From assembly GCF_900142325.1 (NCBI RefSeq), contig NZ_FRAM01000001.1, positions 496,001 to 560,000 on the forward strand: DNA of 64,000 bases, given 5' to 3'. Positions 53,077 to 61,592 of this stretch are shown in pieces. Below the pieces are notes generated by a model. It had not been told where the DNA came from, searched no databases, and saw nothing but the letters and a program-made list of their open reading frames with translations. Numbering within the stretch: position 1 is the first letter of the stretch; the number at the start of each line of letters is the position of its first letter. Position numbers and translations under genes: made by a program. This DNA is from Epilithonimonas mollis (GTDB lineage: Bacteria; Bacteroidota; Bacteroidia; Flavobacteriales; Weeksellaceae).

Positions 53077-53694
53077 TCAGTAATCTATCAGTCCGTCCGT
53101 CATGCTTTTCCACTGTATCTTAGTCAACCTCAATGAGCCGCCGATAAAAACTATAAAATTCCTGATCTTACCAAAGAAGTCCGTTTTGGAAAAATTAGGG
53201 ATCTCATTTCGTCCATAGACGCCGGCTTTGATCCAGTCAGCGCCTTTGCATATTACAAAGGAAGACGAAGATTTCCGTGAAAAAAAATGGGCAATGTGAT
53301 TGCTTTTACTATCAGGGATCTTTGACGGCCTGCACATTATCAGGTATCTTTCTAGTCCGTTTTCATAAGTCTGATGATCTATTTTCACAATCTCTACCCA
53401 GTCAAACCCTTTGGCCTGTAGATCACCCGGCCCGGGAATATCGATCCGGACGAAATCACCAACTTTCGGCATTCTGTCCACAAAAGAGCCGGTACTGTCG
53501 AAGAGTTTGAAATCTGCCGACCATCCTCCACAATAATCCTTCCAGCGGTTGATGGAGAAGAAACGTTCTTTCAGTATCTCAAAATTCTGCGCAGCCACTT
53601 CCGAAGAGGAAAAATATTTCCTGCTTTCCGTATCGTGGTATGCACCTTTCACCTGATAAGGAATTCCCGGAATCGGTTTCGCTTTCATATTCAT
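53077..53694 (-). CDS. Conserved hypothetical protein with C-terminal membrane-like segment
   Basis: A 205-residue protein not matched to a named family. A central stretch PKVGDFVRIDIPGPGDLQAKGFDWVEIVKID looks like a small beta domain. The N-terminal part (KYFSSSEVAAQNFEILKERFFSINRWKDY) is helical. A hydrophobic segment near residue 180 (IRNFIVFIGGSLRL) could touch the membrane. Its promoter carries an 18-bp Crp/Fnr-type dyad TTATGACCTGAGTCATAA with the -7 element TAAATTTG exactly 20 nt downstream. Regulation by one of the Crp/Fnr proteins at 60-61.6 kb is therefore likely. Confidence 0.72.
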   Translation of the reverse strand: MNMKAKPIPGIPYQVKGAYHDTESRKYFSSSEVAAQNFEILKERFFSINRWKDYCGGWSADFKLFDSTGSFVDRMPKVGDFVRIDIPGPGDLQAKGFDWVEIVKIDHQTYENGLERYLIMCRPSKIPDSKSNHIAHFFSRKSSSSFVICKGADWIKAGVYGRNEIPNFSKTDFFGKIRNFIVFIGGSLRLTKIQWKSMTDGLIDY

Positions 53695-53737
53695 TATTAT
53701 CTTTATAATTCTTAAATATCCTTTTTACAGGCTTTTT

Positions 53738-53783
53738 CAAATTTATAATAACACAGACCAAAGAATTATGACCTGAGTCATAA
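53738..53783 (-). promoter_or_regulatory. Crp/Fnr-type operator and -7 element, site 1
   Basis: TTATGACCTGAGTCATAA (53766-53783), then 20 nt, then TAAATTTG (minus-strand 53738-53745). The dyad is centred about 41 nt upstream of the expected start, the class II activator position. There is no TTTG at -33. Confidence 0.7.
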
Positions 53784-53787
53784 TCAC

Positions 53788-53813
53788 GAAAAAAGAGCAA
53801 TTAATTGCTCTTT
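53788..53813 (-). terminator. Terminator of the 53801 gene, overlapping its stop
   Basis: The palindrome AAAGAGCAATT/AATTGCTCTTT contains the last codons of the gene. On the minus strand it is followed by TTTTTTC. Confidence 0.75.
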
Positions 53814-54196
53814 ATTTTCAGTTCTTTTCCCGTCAGCACAAAATGAAGATTCTGAAGCTGGTGGATATAATGACATCTGATATAGTTTCCGAAGTATAAA
53901 AAACCCTCAAGAATCTTATCCTTGGAAAGATCAAAATCGTATTTACCAAACTCCGGCATGTCGTACCGGATCCTGGAATCTGAACGGTAACTTTCCTTGA
54001 ATCCGAATTTTGACAGCCATTCGCTGGTTAGTCTGACAGGCTTCAACTGCTGGGAATCAATCGGGATTTTATTTGTTCCCTTCTGAATCTGAACCAGCGA
54101 AAGATTTGCATCCTTTTCCAGATTGAGCCCTACTACGGGAACAATATCATTTTCATATTGAAGAAGATTATAAAGTCTGAGTTCCTGAACTTCCAT
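53801..54196 (-). CDS. Conserved hypothetical protein (phage-associated-like)
   Basis: A 131-residue protein. The C-terminal end YIRCHYIHQLQNLHFVLTGKELKI matches a short signature frequently found in small flavobacterial proteins (YVHQLQNLYFALTGEEL, as I recall it), but the function is not known. The start is ATG 54196. A small beta-rich N-terminus (VQELRLYNLLQYENDIVPVVG) precedes it. It has its own terminator. It lies between the DUF892 gene and the 53077 gene without an obvious promoter of the -7/-33 type. Confidence 0.75.
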   Translation of the reverse strand: MEVQELRLYNLLQYENDIVPVVGLNLEKDANLSLVQIQKGTNKIPIDSQQLKPVRLTSEWLSKFGFKESYRSDSRIRYDMPEFGKYDFDLSKDKILEGFLYFGNYIRCHYIHQLQNLHFVLTGKELKIKSN

Positions 54197-54239
54197 AAAT
54201 GATAAAATTAATGATTAGGATAAATTACAGATGTTATAT

Positions 54240-54824
54240 TTATTTTGCCTTCACTGCTTTTGAGTTAAGGTTGATGTCGGCAAGACTGCTCAGCAGCTCG
54301 TCGCATTTTTTTTCTTCCTCAAGCGTTTTAAGAAGAATTTTCAGAACATCAGATTCCTGCAGGATCTTGGCATATGCCGCAAGCGTTCCGTAGGTTGCGA
54401 TCTCATAATGCTCTACTTTCTGTGCCGCTGCAATAATTCCTGCATCCCTCACAGTTCCAGGTTCTGTCTCTTCGATGATGCTATTACCTTCATCCAGCAG
54501 GCCCTGCATGGCATCGCATTTTTTAGCCTGTGCTTTTTTGCCTAATGCTTTGAAGCATTCTTCCAGGCGTGTAACATGGTTTTCTGTTTCAGCAAGGTGT
54601 TTATCAATAGCTGTTTTCAGCTTTTCGTTGGTTGCGTTCTTCATCATTTTCGGCAGGGCTTTCACCAATGCTTTTTCTGCCCAGTAGATGTCCTTCAGGC
54701 TATCTTCGAACAGATCATTAAGATCCTTGGCAGCATCTTTTTTTGCCGGTGTTTTCTTGGTTGCAGTTGTGCTTTTAGCTGCTGTCTTTGGTTTTGCAGC
54801 CGTAGATGATTTTGTAGTTGCCAT
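54240..54824 (-). CDS. DUF892 (YciE/YciF-like) ferritin-like protein with basic tail
   Basis: A 194-residue protein. The first ~33 residues are an Ala/Lys/Thr-rich, histone H1-like tail (STAAKPKTAAKSTTATKKT). The rest is a DUF892 helical bundle: LNDLFEDSLKDIYWAEKALVKALPKM, KLKTAIDKHLAETENHVTRLEECF, VEHYEIATYGTLAAYAK, LEEEKKCDEL. It has the conserved acidic/His metal-ligand positions (E in WAEKAL, E-x-x-H in ETENHV, VEHYE). YciE-type proteins are general stress proteins of unknown exact role; the basic tail suggests DNA binding. It is monocistronic. Confidence 0.92.
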   Translation of the reverse strand: MATTKSSTAAKPKTAAKSTTATKKTPAKKDAAKDLNDLFEDSLKDIYWAEKALVKALPKMMKNATNEKLKTAIDKHLAETENHVTRLEECFKALGKKAQAKKCDAMQGLLDEGNSIIEETEPGTVRDAGIIAAAQKVEHYEIATYGTLAAYAKILQESDVLKILLKTLEEEKKCDELLSSLADINLNSKAVKAK

Positions 54825-55018
54825 AATTTTTTATGATTTAATGTTAATTAATACGAATACAATAATTATTACAAGTATCAAGCCAAAATAAATCAATTAA
54901 AATTATTTAAATTGATTTTATTCGCAATTAAATTACTTTATTTTTAAACATAACGCACTTGAAATCATTTTAAAACAACTTCTGAAAATAAACGAAAAAT
55001 TAAGGTCCGACTAGGCCA

Positions 55019-55678
55019 TTACGGCGTTTCGTCGTGGGGCATATCCACAGGCTTGGATTCGGGTGAGCCTTTTTCTCTCAGCCATACCGACAGGAGAACA
55101 ATGGATGCTACAGCCAAAAATTCGCTTTGCCAGTTCTGAAAGGATTCGAACCAGAATCTGGACTCCAAAAGATAATCCGATGCACTGATAGTTGATTTAT
55201 GTTTTACAATCTGTTGCGTATTATATTCTTTATAGCTACCATAAAAATGCAGTAAAAAGCTGATTAAAAACAAGATCCCAAAAGCAAGCGAAAGAGAATG
55301 TTTGTAGATGCGCAGCCAAATCCCTCCTTTTTTCACAGGCCATGGCGCGCGGGTGTGTGATTCCGGCTCTTTGTCCACCTCTTCTTTGCCTTCCAGGGAT
55401 TTGGATTCGCTGGAACCTTTTTGCCTCAGTGAGACCGTCAGCAGGATATACAGCATCATTTGGAGGAACTCACTTTCCCAGTTTTCAAAAGTTGCCTGTA
55501 TGAAATGCCCGCTCTGAGCGTATTGCCAAAAGCTCATTGCCGCATGCCCCTCTTCATCAAGCTCTTTATTCTCGGTACTCCAGCCTGTTAAGAACTGGCC
55601 GGCCCAAAAAATAAACATCAGCAAAATCAAAACTATACTCAGGCTGTTCCTGTAAAAGAAATTATGCTTAGATCTCAT
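55019..55678 (-). CDS. DUF6766-like membrane protein with an internal duplication
   Basis: A 219-residue membrane protein with about four helices arranged as two similar halves. Half 1 has FIQATFENWESEFLQMMLYILLTVSLRQKGSSESK, half 2 has WFESFQNWQSEFLAVASIVLLSVWLREKGSPESK, with the phrase NWxSEFL...LSxxLRxKGSxESK in common. This fits a DUF6766-type protein, whose role is unknown. It ends the five-gene minus-strand run from 60116. Its start follows the FAD-Rieske gene stop by 13 bp, so co-expression is likely. Confidence 0.85.
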   Translation of the reverse strand: MRSKHNFFYRNSLSIVLILLMFIFWAGQFLTGWSTENKELDEEGHAAMSFWQYAQSGHFIQATFENWESEFLQMMLYILLTVSLRQKGSSESKSLEGKEEVDKEPESHTRAPWPVKKGGIWLRIYKHSLSLAFGILFLISFLLHFYGSYKEYNTQQIVKHKSTISASDYLLESRFWFESFQNWQSEFLAVASIVLLSVWLREKGSPESKPVDMPHDETP

Positions 55679-55691
55679 AACTGTATTAAAA

Positions 55692-57209
55692 TCAAATATC
55701 CTTTTCTCTTATTTTTGTCAGATTAGTGACCGAAGGGGCAGTCAGAACTTTACCGTTGACGCTGAAACGAGAGCCATGGCAAGGGCAATCCCAGGAGATC
55801 TCTGCACTGTTCCAGCGCACATCGCATTTAGCATGCGGACAGGCGCTTTTCAGCAAGTGCATGCCACCACCTTTTTCTTTATAGACGGCATAGGATTCGC
55901 CTTCGTACTTTACAACTTTTCCTTCGCCCTCACTGATCTCTGCTAAAGAGGAAATTCTTTCCACAAATAATTTATCTTTAATGAAATCGGTTGCAACAGT
56001 GATATTTTCTTTTACAAATTCTGTGAAGCCTGCAATCGGCGTTATTCTTGACGGACTGAAAAGCCTGAAGTATTTACTGTTGCCCGTAAGAATCAGCTCG
56101 GAAATAATCCTGGAAGACAAGGTTCCGAAAATCATCCCGTTTCCCCTGAAACCTGTGGCTGTGAAAACGCGGAATGTTCCCGGCAATTTGCCGATGTAAG
56201 GCAGACTGTCCACAGGTTCATAATACTGGCTGGACCAGCTGTATCTCACGACATCCACATCGAAATACCGGCGGATATAGTTCTCGAGATTTGAAAAGCA
56301 GGCTCCTGTATCTTCGGAATGTCCGGTTTTATGATCTTCGCCTCCGGCAATCAACAGTTTTTCGCCATTCATCTCCTGTACCCGGTAATAATGGTAAGGA
56401 TCCATGAGGTCATAGCCCAACACTTCCGGGTAGTTTCCATCCTTCAGGGTGAAGGCCATCGCATAACTTCTGTAAGGCGCATTGGTAAAATGAAGCATAC
56501 TGATCCCGGGTGGAATATGCGTCGCATACACCAGGTTTTTTGCTTTGATAATGCCTTTTGAAGTGGTAATTGTTATATCTCCATCCTTTTCAGAATGGCT
56601 TTCACAGAAACAATTCTCCACCACCGTCCCGCCCAAACTAAGAAAGCTGCGGCACAATGCATCGATATATTTTATGGGATGAAACTGTGCCTGGCCAGGT
56701 ATCTCAACAGCCTTTATAAATGGAATCGGAAACGAAATCTGGTGGATCAGATTCATTTCACAACCGACCTTGCCGGCAGCTTCCAGTATGTCATCCAGCT
56801 CTTTTGCCTCCTTTTCATCCAGAGCAAACAATTGCCCCGTCCTCTTCTCAAAATCACAGCTGATATGGTTCTCACTGATATTTTTTTCGATAATTCCGAT
56901 GGCATCCTCTGCAGATTCAAAAAGAAGCTTAGCATCATCCAGCCCAAACTTACTGATGGCCTCGGAATAAGTTGTGTCCAGAAAATTATTGATATGTGCC
57001 GTGGTTCCGCCTGTGGTTCCGAATCCGACGTTTGCAGCTTCTATGAGAATGCATTTTTTTCCGGATTTTTGAAGTTCATAAGCGGTCGATACTCCCGTGA
57101 TACCGCCGCCAACAACAGCAACATCATATTCAGTTTCAAACCTGAAGGCATCGGGAAAAGATCTAATCTCCTCCTGCCAGATACTTTTTCTTATACCGTC
57201 TCTGTTCAT
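55692..57209 (-). CDS. FAD-dependent oxidoreductase with C-terminal Rieske [2Fe-2S] domain
   Basis: A 505-residue two-domain enzyme. The DAO-type domain has VAVVGGGITGVSTAYEL (GxGxxG at 34-39) and ILIEAANVGFGTTGGTTAHI. Near residue 350 it shows GKLPGTFRVFTATGFRGNGM. The C-terminal 75 residues carry a Rieske cluster site: CPHAKCD (Cys and His about 455-460) and CPCHGSRF (about 477-484). This fusion is widespread and has been linked to amino-acid or glycine-betaine-like oxidation with membrane electron transfer, but the substrate is not known. It lies between alpha-amylase and the DUF6766 gene, in an operon. Confidence 0.93.
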   Translation of the reverse strand: MNRDGIRKSIWQEEIRSFPDAFRFETEYDVAVVGGGITGVSTAYELQKSGKKCILIEAANVGFGTTGGTTAHINNFLDTTYSEAISKFGLDDAKLLFESAEDAIGIIEKNISENHISCDFEKRTGQLFALDEKEAKELDDILEAAGKVGCEMNLIHQISFPIPFIKAVEIPGQAQFHPIKYIDALCRSFLSLGGTVVENCFCESHSEKDGDITITTSKGIIKAKNLVYATHIPPGISMLHFTNAPYRSYAMAFTLKDGNYPEVLGYDLMDPYHYYRVQEMNGEKLLIAGGEDHKTGHSEDTGACFSNLENYIRRYFDVDVVRYSWSSQYYEPVDSLPYIGKLPGTFRVFTATGFRGNGMIFGTLSSRIISELILTGNSKYFRLFSPSRITPIAGFTEFVKENITVATDFIKDKLFVERISSLAEISEGEGKVVKYEGESYAVYKEKGGGMHLLKSACPHAKCDVRWNSAEISWDCPCHGSRFSVNGKVLTAPSVTNLTKIREKDI

Positions 57210-57227
57210 AGCTTATTATTTTAATCA

Positions 57228-58700
57228 TTAATTTTTAATCCATACACTTACTGAAGCGGGGTTTACCCAAAAAGTTCCTTTACCGCTTTCATCTAACCTG
57301 ATCGTTTCTTTGCGAAAGCCCAGCAAATCAATAAATGTTGCGAAAGCATTCTCTTTTCCAAGATGCATGTCTTTGTATCCTTCTTCGCTGTTAGAGATCA
57401 AGACTACGCAACCTCTATGGGTCTCGTCGCCTTTTCTGATCCAGGCGATACAATTGGGATGATCGAAATAATTGATCTGCTCACCATAGGCAAACTCCTG
57501 ACGGGCTTTCATGAGATCAGGCAGAATTTCTACTTTAGGCATTATGATCTTCTGATCTTCACCATCAATATTTTTATCGACATATTCCACCCCGAAAAGG
57601 TCTGGATAGAACACGCACGGATAGGCATTTTCTGATAATAAAATAATGGCATAGGCAATCGGTCTGAACCAATCTTCCACGGTTGACTCCAAAGCCTGGA
57701 GCTTTTGGGTGTCGTGATTCCCGACAAATGAAACCGAACATTCCGGATTGCAGTTCAGGAAAGTTCCGTTCAGGATTTCGCTAAGATTATAATGCTCCTT
57801 TTCCTGTGATGCCCTGAAAAAATTAAAATGCAGCGGCACATCAAAAGAGCAAATCCTGTGATCCATTTTCTCGGAAAATCCTGAGATCTTATCCACATTA
57901 TCTTTCCAAAACTCGCCAACCAGAAAAAAACCACTATCAATTTCTTGTTTGATATAATCGATCCATTCTTTCAGAAAATCAGTTGAGATATGTTTGAGTG
58001 CGTCCAGTCTGAGCCCGTCTACGTTTGTGGTATCAATGTACCATCTGATCCACCTTTTGAGCTCGTCTACCACAAAAGGATTCCTGAACTCTACATCAGC
58101 GCCCATCAGATAGTCGTAGTTGCCGAACTGGTGACTGACATGCTGATTCCATTCGGTTCCATATTCATTATGAATTTTGAATATGCCGTTCTGCTCGCCA
58201 TCACCTGTTTGTATTTTATCAATCCCGCTGAAACATTGATGATCCCATATAAACTGAGAATATTTCCCATCTCTGCCTGGAAATGTGAATCGGGTCATGG
58301 CATCTGCCTGAAACTGATCACTGATCACTTGGTTTCTGTTATATTCATTGACTTTATGAACAGTAACTGTTTCCTGTTCATCCGCGCCCATGCGATGATT
58401 CAACACCACATCTGCGTAGACTTCCATTCCCAGTTCATGGGCTTTTTCTATTGCTTTGAGATAGTCTTGCTTTGTGCCGTAACGGGTTGGGATTCCGCCT
58501 TTCTGATTAAATTCTCCCAGATCATAAAGATCGTACACATCATAGCCACGACCATCATATCCCGATGCACATTTTACAGCCGGCGGAAACCAGATCGAAG
58601 TGAAGCCCAAGCTTTTTAAATAGTCTGCTTTATCAATAAACTCATTCCATAGTTTTCCCGGATGATACCAATGAAAAAACTGCAAAATAACCCCATTCAT
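57228..58700 (-). CDS. Cytoplasmic alpha-amylase (GH13)
   Basis: A 490-residue GH13 enzyme without a signal peptide, as in the AmyA type that cleaves cytoplasmic malto-oligosaccharides. Catalytic elements are visible: DVVLNHRMG (region I), GLRLDALKHI (nucleophile Asp, about 233-237), FLVGEFWKD (acid Glu, about 262), and SFVGNHDTQ (transition-state Asp, about 327). The C-terminal beta domain is present. It is fourth in the stress operon, 17 bp after the SDR and 18 bp before the oxidoreductase. Release of stored glycogen, or feeding trehalose synthesis, under stress is an inference. Confidence 0.95.
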   Translation of the reverse strand: MNGVILQFFHWYHPGKLWNEFIDKADYLKSLGFTSIWFPPAVKCASGYDGRGYDVYDLYDLGEFNQKGGIPTRYGTKQDYLKAIEKAHELGMEVYADVVLNHRMGADEQETVTVHKVNEYNRNQVISDQFQADAMTRFTFPGRDGKYSQFIWDHQCFSGIDKIQTGDGEQNGIFKIHNEYGTEWNQHVSHQFGNYDYLMGADVEFRNPFVVDELKRWIRWYIDTTNVDGLRLDALKHISTDFLKEWIDYIKQEIDSGFFLVGEFWKDNVDKISGFSEKMDHRICSFDVPLHFNFFRASQEKEHYNLSEILNGTFLNCNPECSVSFVGNHDTQKLQALESTVEDWFRPIAYAIILLSENAYPCVFYPDLFGVEYVDKNIDGEDQKIIMPKVEILPDLMKARQEFAYGEQINYFDHPNCIAWIRKGDETHRGCVVLISNSEEGYKDMHLGKENAFATFIDLLGFRKETIRLDESGKGTFWVNPASVSVWIKN

Positions 58701-58717
58701 ATTTTAAAATCATTTAA

Positions 58718-59479
58718 TTAACCATTCACGATCAAGCCACCATTCGGATGAAGCACCTGTCCTGTGATCTGCGAAGAAGCTTTGGTTGCCAGAAACAGGA
58801 AGCTTGCAGCAACTTCTTCAGGTGTTGCATTTCTTTCCAGCGGTGGCTTGTTTGGATCTTCCTCTTCTTCGCCAAAGGTTTCCTTGGTGAGAGGTGTGGC
58901 AACCGGACCGGGCGCGACTGCATTCACCCGAATCCCTTTCGGCTTTGACTGTAAAGCCAATGACCTGGTAAACGTCACGATAGCACCTTTCGTTGCTGAA
59001 TAATCCAGAAGCTGCTCATGACCCTGATATGCAGTTGCAGAAGTTGTATTGATAATACAGTCCCCTTTTTTAAGATTTGGGAATGCAGCCTGCGTAAGTA
59101 GAATCATCCCGATAATATTGGCATTGAAAGTGGTCCTGATATTTTCTTCTTTCAGTTCCATAATATCGTCTGCCGGAAACTGTATCCCCGCATTATTAAT
59201 CAGAATATCCAGTTTTCCAAATTTGGATATGGTTTTATCTACGGATTCTTTACAAAATTGAGAATCATTAACATCTCCGGAAAACAAGAGCACTTTTCTT
59301 CCTAATTCTTCGATTTGCGATTTGGTTTTTTCTGCTTCGTTGTCATCACTGTGGTAGATAATCGCAATATTAGCACCCTCTTTTGCAAAAAGTAGGGCTA
59401 CTGCTTTTCCGATGCCGCTATCTGCACCAGAGATCAGCACCGATTTGTCCTTTAATTGTAAAAAATTTTCCTTCGTCAT
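58718..59479 (-). CDS. SDR family oxidoreductase (general-stress, YhxC/YhdF-like)
   Basis: A 253-residue short-chain dehydrogenase. The Rossmann motif is SGADSGIGKAVALLFAKEG (TGxxxGIG variant with S-G-A-D-S), and the NNAG segment and catalytic S-Y-K are in TTSATAYQGHEQLLDYSATKGAI. The C-terminal end is normal (ITGQVLHPNGGLIVNG). The family includes general-stress NADP-dependent dehydrogenases of unknown substrate. It is the first intact gene of the minus-strand operon and follows the broken SDR by 6 bp. Confidence 0.93.
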   Translation of the reverse strand: MTKENFLQLKDKSVLISGADSGIGKAVALLFAKEGANIAIIYHSDDNEAEKTKSQIEELGRKVLLFSGDVNDSQFCKESVDKTISKFGKLDILINNAGIQFPADDIMELKEENIRTTFNANIIGMILLTQAAFPNLKKGDCIINTTSATAYQGHEQLLDYSATKGAIVTFTRSLALQSKPKGIRVNAVAPGPVATPLTKETFGEEEEDPNKPPLERNATPEEVAASFLFLATKASSQITGQVLHPNGGLIVNG

Positions 59480-59485
59480 ACTTTA

Positions 59486-60116
59486 TTATTTTTCGTTAAC
59501 GGGTTTCTGCATTTCTGACATTCTGTAGACTACCATACTATCCGTTGTCATGTTAGCCATTGCAACTGTAAACTTATTGTTAAGTCCCGATACTACTTTA
59601 TCTTCGCCATTCATCATGGCATGATAGCCATCCTTTGCCACATCAGCAGGATTTGCCAGATTCTCTGGATCTTCCATTATCTTGCTTCTGTTCATATTGG
59701 CCTTGTTGAAAAAATCTGTATCTGTAGGACCCGGCAAAAGTGCCATAACAGAAATTCCGGAATCCTTTAACTCTTCACGGATCGCTTCTGACCAGGACTG
59801 GACAAAAGCTTTTGTGCCGTGATAGACGGAATGCCATGGTCCGGGTGACTTGCTGGCGATGGAAGAAAGGTTAAGAATTTTTCCGCCAGCTTTGATCAGC
59901 CGGTCTTTTACAAATAATTTCGTTAAAATAATAACCGAAACAATGTTAAGATTTATAATATCAATTTCCCTGTGGATATCTGTCTCTTCAAACTTTCCGT
60001 GGACGCACTGTCCGGCATCATTGACTAGAATTTCCGGGCTGATTCCGTTAAGATTGAGTTCCGCAAACAAAGAGTAAACATCCCCCCGAACGACTGCCTT
60101 AATTTTTAGTGTTCAT
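59486..60116 (-). pseudogene. SDR family oxidoreductase disrupted by an internal deletion
   Basis: From 60070 downward the frame encodes the C-terminal ~190 residues of a YqjQ/DltE-like SDR (EILVNDAGQ, then the active-site YHGTKAFVQSWSEAI and later PGPTDTDFF). The N-terminal Rossmann half with TGxxxGxG is missing. The putative original start is ATG 60116, which gives MNTKN and then a stop. The frame after it, before the first in-frame Met-like codon, reads KIKAVVRGDVYSLFAELN, as expected inside an SDR. So about 50-60 codons are lost and the join is out of frame near 60095-60103. The remainder may still be translated from a TTG at 60070 but would not bind cofactor. Confidence 0.72.
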
Positions 60117-60394
60117 AACTTTAAATTTTTTATATTAATATTTTGGTGATAGATTATTTTTTCGTTACCAGTATTGAAAAAATAATCTGTAGTGAAGTGA
60201 TAATCCAAAGCTACATCGAATGACATTTATCATCTTATGATTCAAATCATAACTATAGCAGTAAAGTAATTTTCTTTAACAAAAATATCTTGTAATTATT
60301 TCATTTAAGCAGTCGTTCAGAAAATATTTGGAGTTATTTTTGAATAAAGAAACCATTCAAAATAAAAAAATCATAACTTTATTAAAATAATATT
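60117..60394. promoter_or_regulatory. Divergent control region between the SDR operon and the first Crp/Fnr gene
   Basis: Apart from operator site 3 (60206-60252) this AT-rich gap has no gene and no clear TAnnTTTG for the plus-strand Crp/Fnr gene; the closest is TAATTTTC at 60267-60274. Confidence 0.5.
60206..60252 (-). promoter_or_regulatory. Crp/Fnr-type operator and -7 element, site 3
   Basis: The dyad TTATGATTCAAATCATAA (60235-60252; 8-bp arms) is followed on the minus strand after 21 nt by TAGCTTTG (60206-60213), an exact TAnnTTTG. It would drive the operon that starts with the broken SDR. Confidence 0.65.
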
Positions 60395-60991
60395 ATGTTA
60401 ATTAAAGAAGAACTTTTGCTGGCTTATGGAGCAGAGATTGATTCGTTTGACCCGAATGATATTATATTCAACGAGGCTGATAAGCCCAGATATTATTACC
60501 AGATAATTTCCGGACGTATAAAACTGAATCACTATAATGAAGCAGGGAAAGAACTGATATTGGCAATATTACACAAAGGATTGAGTGTATGCGAGTTACT
60601 CCTGTTTATAGACAAAAGCTATCCAGTGAATGCAATAGTTCTGGAACCATCAAGGGTTATTAAACTTCCTAAAAAGAACTTCTTCCAAATGATGGATGAA
60701 AATCAGGAGATCTCCCGAGATGTCAATAAGTTTTTATCCGAAAGACTTTATTATAAATTCATAATGCTGGAAAATAATTCATCACTGAATGCGGAGGTAA
60801 GAATAAAAGGCGTAATGGATTATCATAAAAGTTTCTATACAGACCAGAGTGCGTTTTCTTTTGAAATCCCGCTCACAAGACAACAGCTTGCCTCTATCAC
60901 TGGGTTACGCGTGGAGACGGTGATCAGAACTATAAAGAATCTCGAAAAACACAACGTAGTAAAAATCAGAAACGGAAAAATTCTTTATTAG
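60395..60991 (+). CDS. Crp/Fnr family transcriptional regulator, paralogue 1
   Basis: A 198-residue regulator with an N-terminal cNMP-binding-like beta-roll (DIIFNEADKPRYYYQIISGRIKLNHYNEAGKELIL) and a C-terminal winged helix (ITRQQ-type: LTRQQLASITGLRVETVIRTIKNLEKHNVVKI). It lacks the Fe-S cysteines of FNR and the cAMP-binding Arg pattern is not clear. It is the convergent twin of the gene at 60996 (same length, about half of the residues identical by eye). Their stops are 4 bp apart. It probably binds the TTATGAynnnrTCATAA dyads. Confidence 0.92.
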   Translation: MLIKEELLLAYGAEIDSFDPNDIIFNEADKPRYYYQIISGRIKLNHYNEAGKELILAILHKGLSVCELLLFIDKSYPVNAIVLEPSRVIKLPKKNFFQMMDENQEISRDVNKFLSERLYYKFIMLENNSSLNAEVRIKGVMDYHKSFYTDQSAFSFEIPLTRQQLASITGLRVETVIRTIKNLEKHNVVKIRNGKILY

Positions 60992-60995
60992 AAGA

Positions 60996-61592
60996 TCAAT
61001 ATAGAATCTTTCTGTTATGGATTTTTACAATATTTTCCCGCTCCAGGTTTTTGAGCGTCCGAATCGTAGTTTCTACCCTAAGACCTGTGATACTTGCCAT
61101 TTGCTGCCTGGTGAGCGGAATCTGAAAGGAGAAAGGTTCCTGATCTGCCTGCAGGCTTTTCAGGTAATCCATCAGTGCCCTAAGCTTGGTTGCAGGATTT
61201 TTGGTAGAAAAAATCTGACCCATGACAAATTTAAAATACATCGAATCAGAAAAGCTCTGAATAATATTAATCCTGGTTTCAGGATAGTTTTCCAGCAAAG
61301 AGAAAAATTTATTTTTTGAAAGTCTCAGAATTGTACAGGGTGTTATTGCAACGGCATTCATCGGGTAAAGCTTATTCATGAAAAGCAAAAACTCGCCAAT
61401 GCTATGTCCGTTTGTGAGAATACTCTGGATCATTTCCCGTCCGTCTTCGTTGTAATTATTAAGCTTCACCTCACCTTCCACAATCTGGTAGTAGTAAAGT
61501 GGCGAACTGCCTTCTGAGAAAATAATATCGCCAACACTGTATTCTTTGACTTTTGCTCCGGATAATTTTATAATAGTTTCTTCTATAACCAT
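60996..61592 (-). CDS. Crp/Fnr family transcriptional regulator, paralogue 2
   Basis: A 198-residue protein closely similar to the convergent neighbour: DIIFSEGSSPLYYYQIVEGEVKLNNYNEDGREMIQSIL in the beta-roll and LTRQQMASITGLRVETTIRTLKNLERENIVKI in the helix-turn-helix. The recognition-helix region (SITGLRVET) is identical in both, so they may read the same operator. No Fe-S Cys cluster is present. The start is ATG 61592; a promoter with a Crp/Fnr-type dyad and TAATTTTG lies 290-340 nt upstream (site 2), leaving a long structured leader. Confidence 0.92.
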   Translation of the reverse strand: MVIEETIIKLSGAKVKEYSVGDIIFSEGSSPLYYYQIVEGEVKLNNYNEDGREMIQSILTNGHSIGEFLLFMNKLYPMNAVAITPCTILRLSKNKFFSLLENYPETRINIIQSFSDSMYFKFVMGQIFSTKNPATKLRALMDYLKSLQADQEPFSFQIPLTRQQMASITGLRVETTIRTLKNLERENIVKIHNRKILY

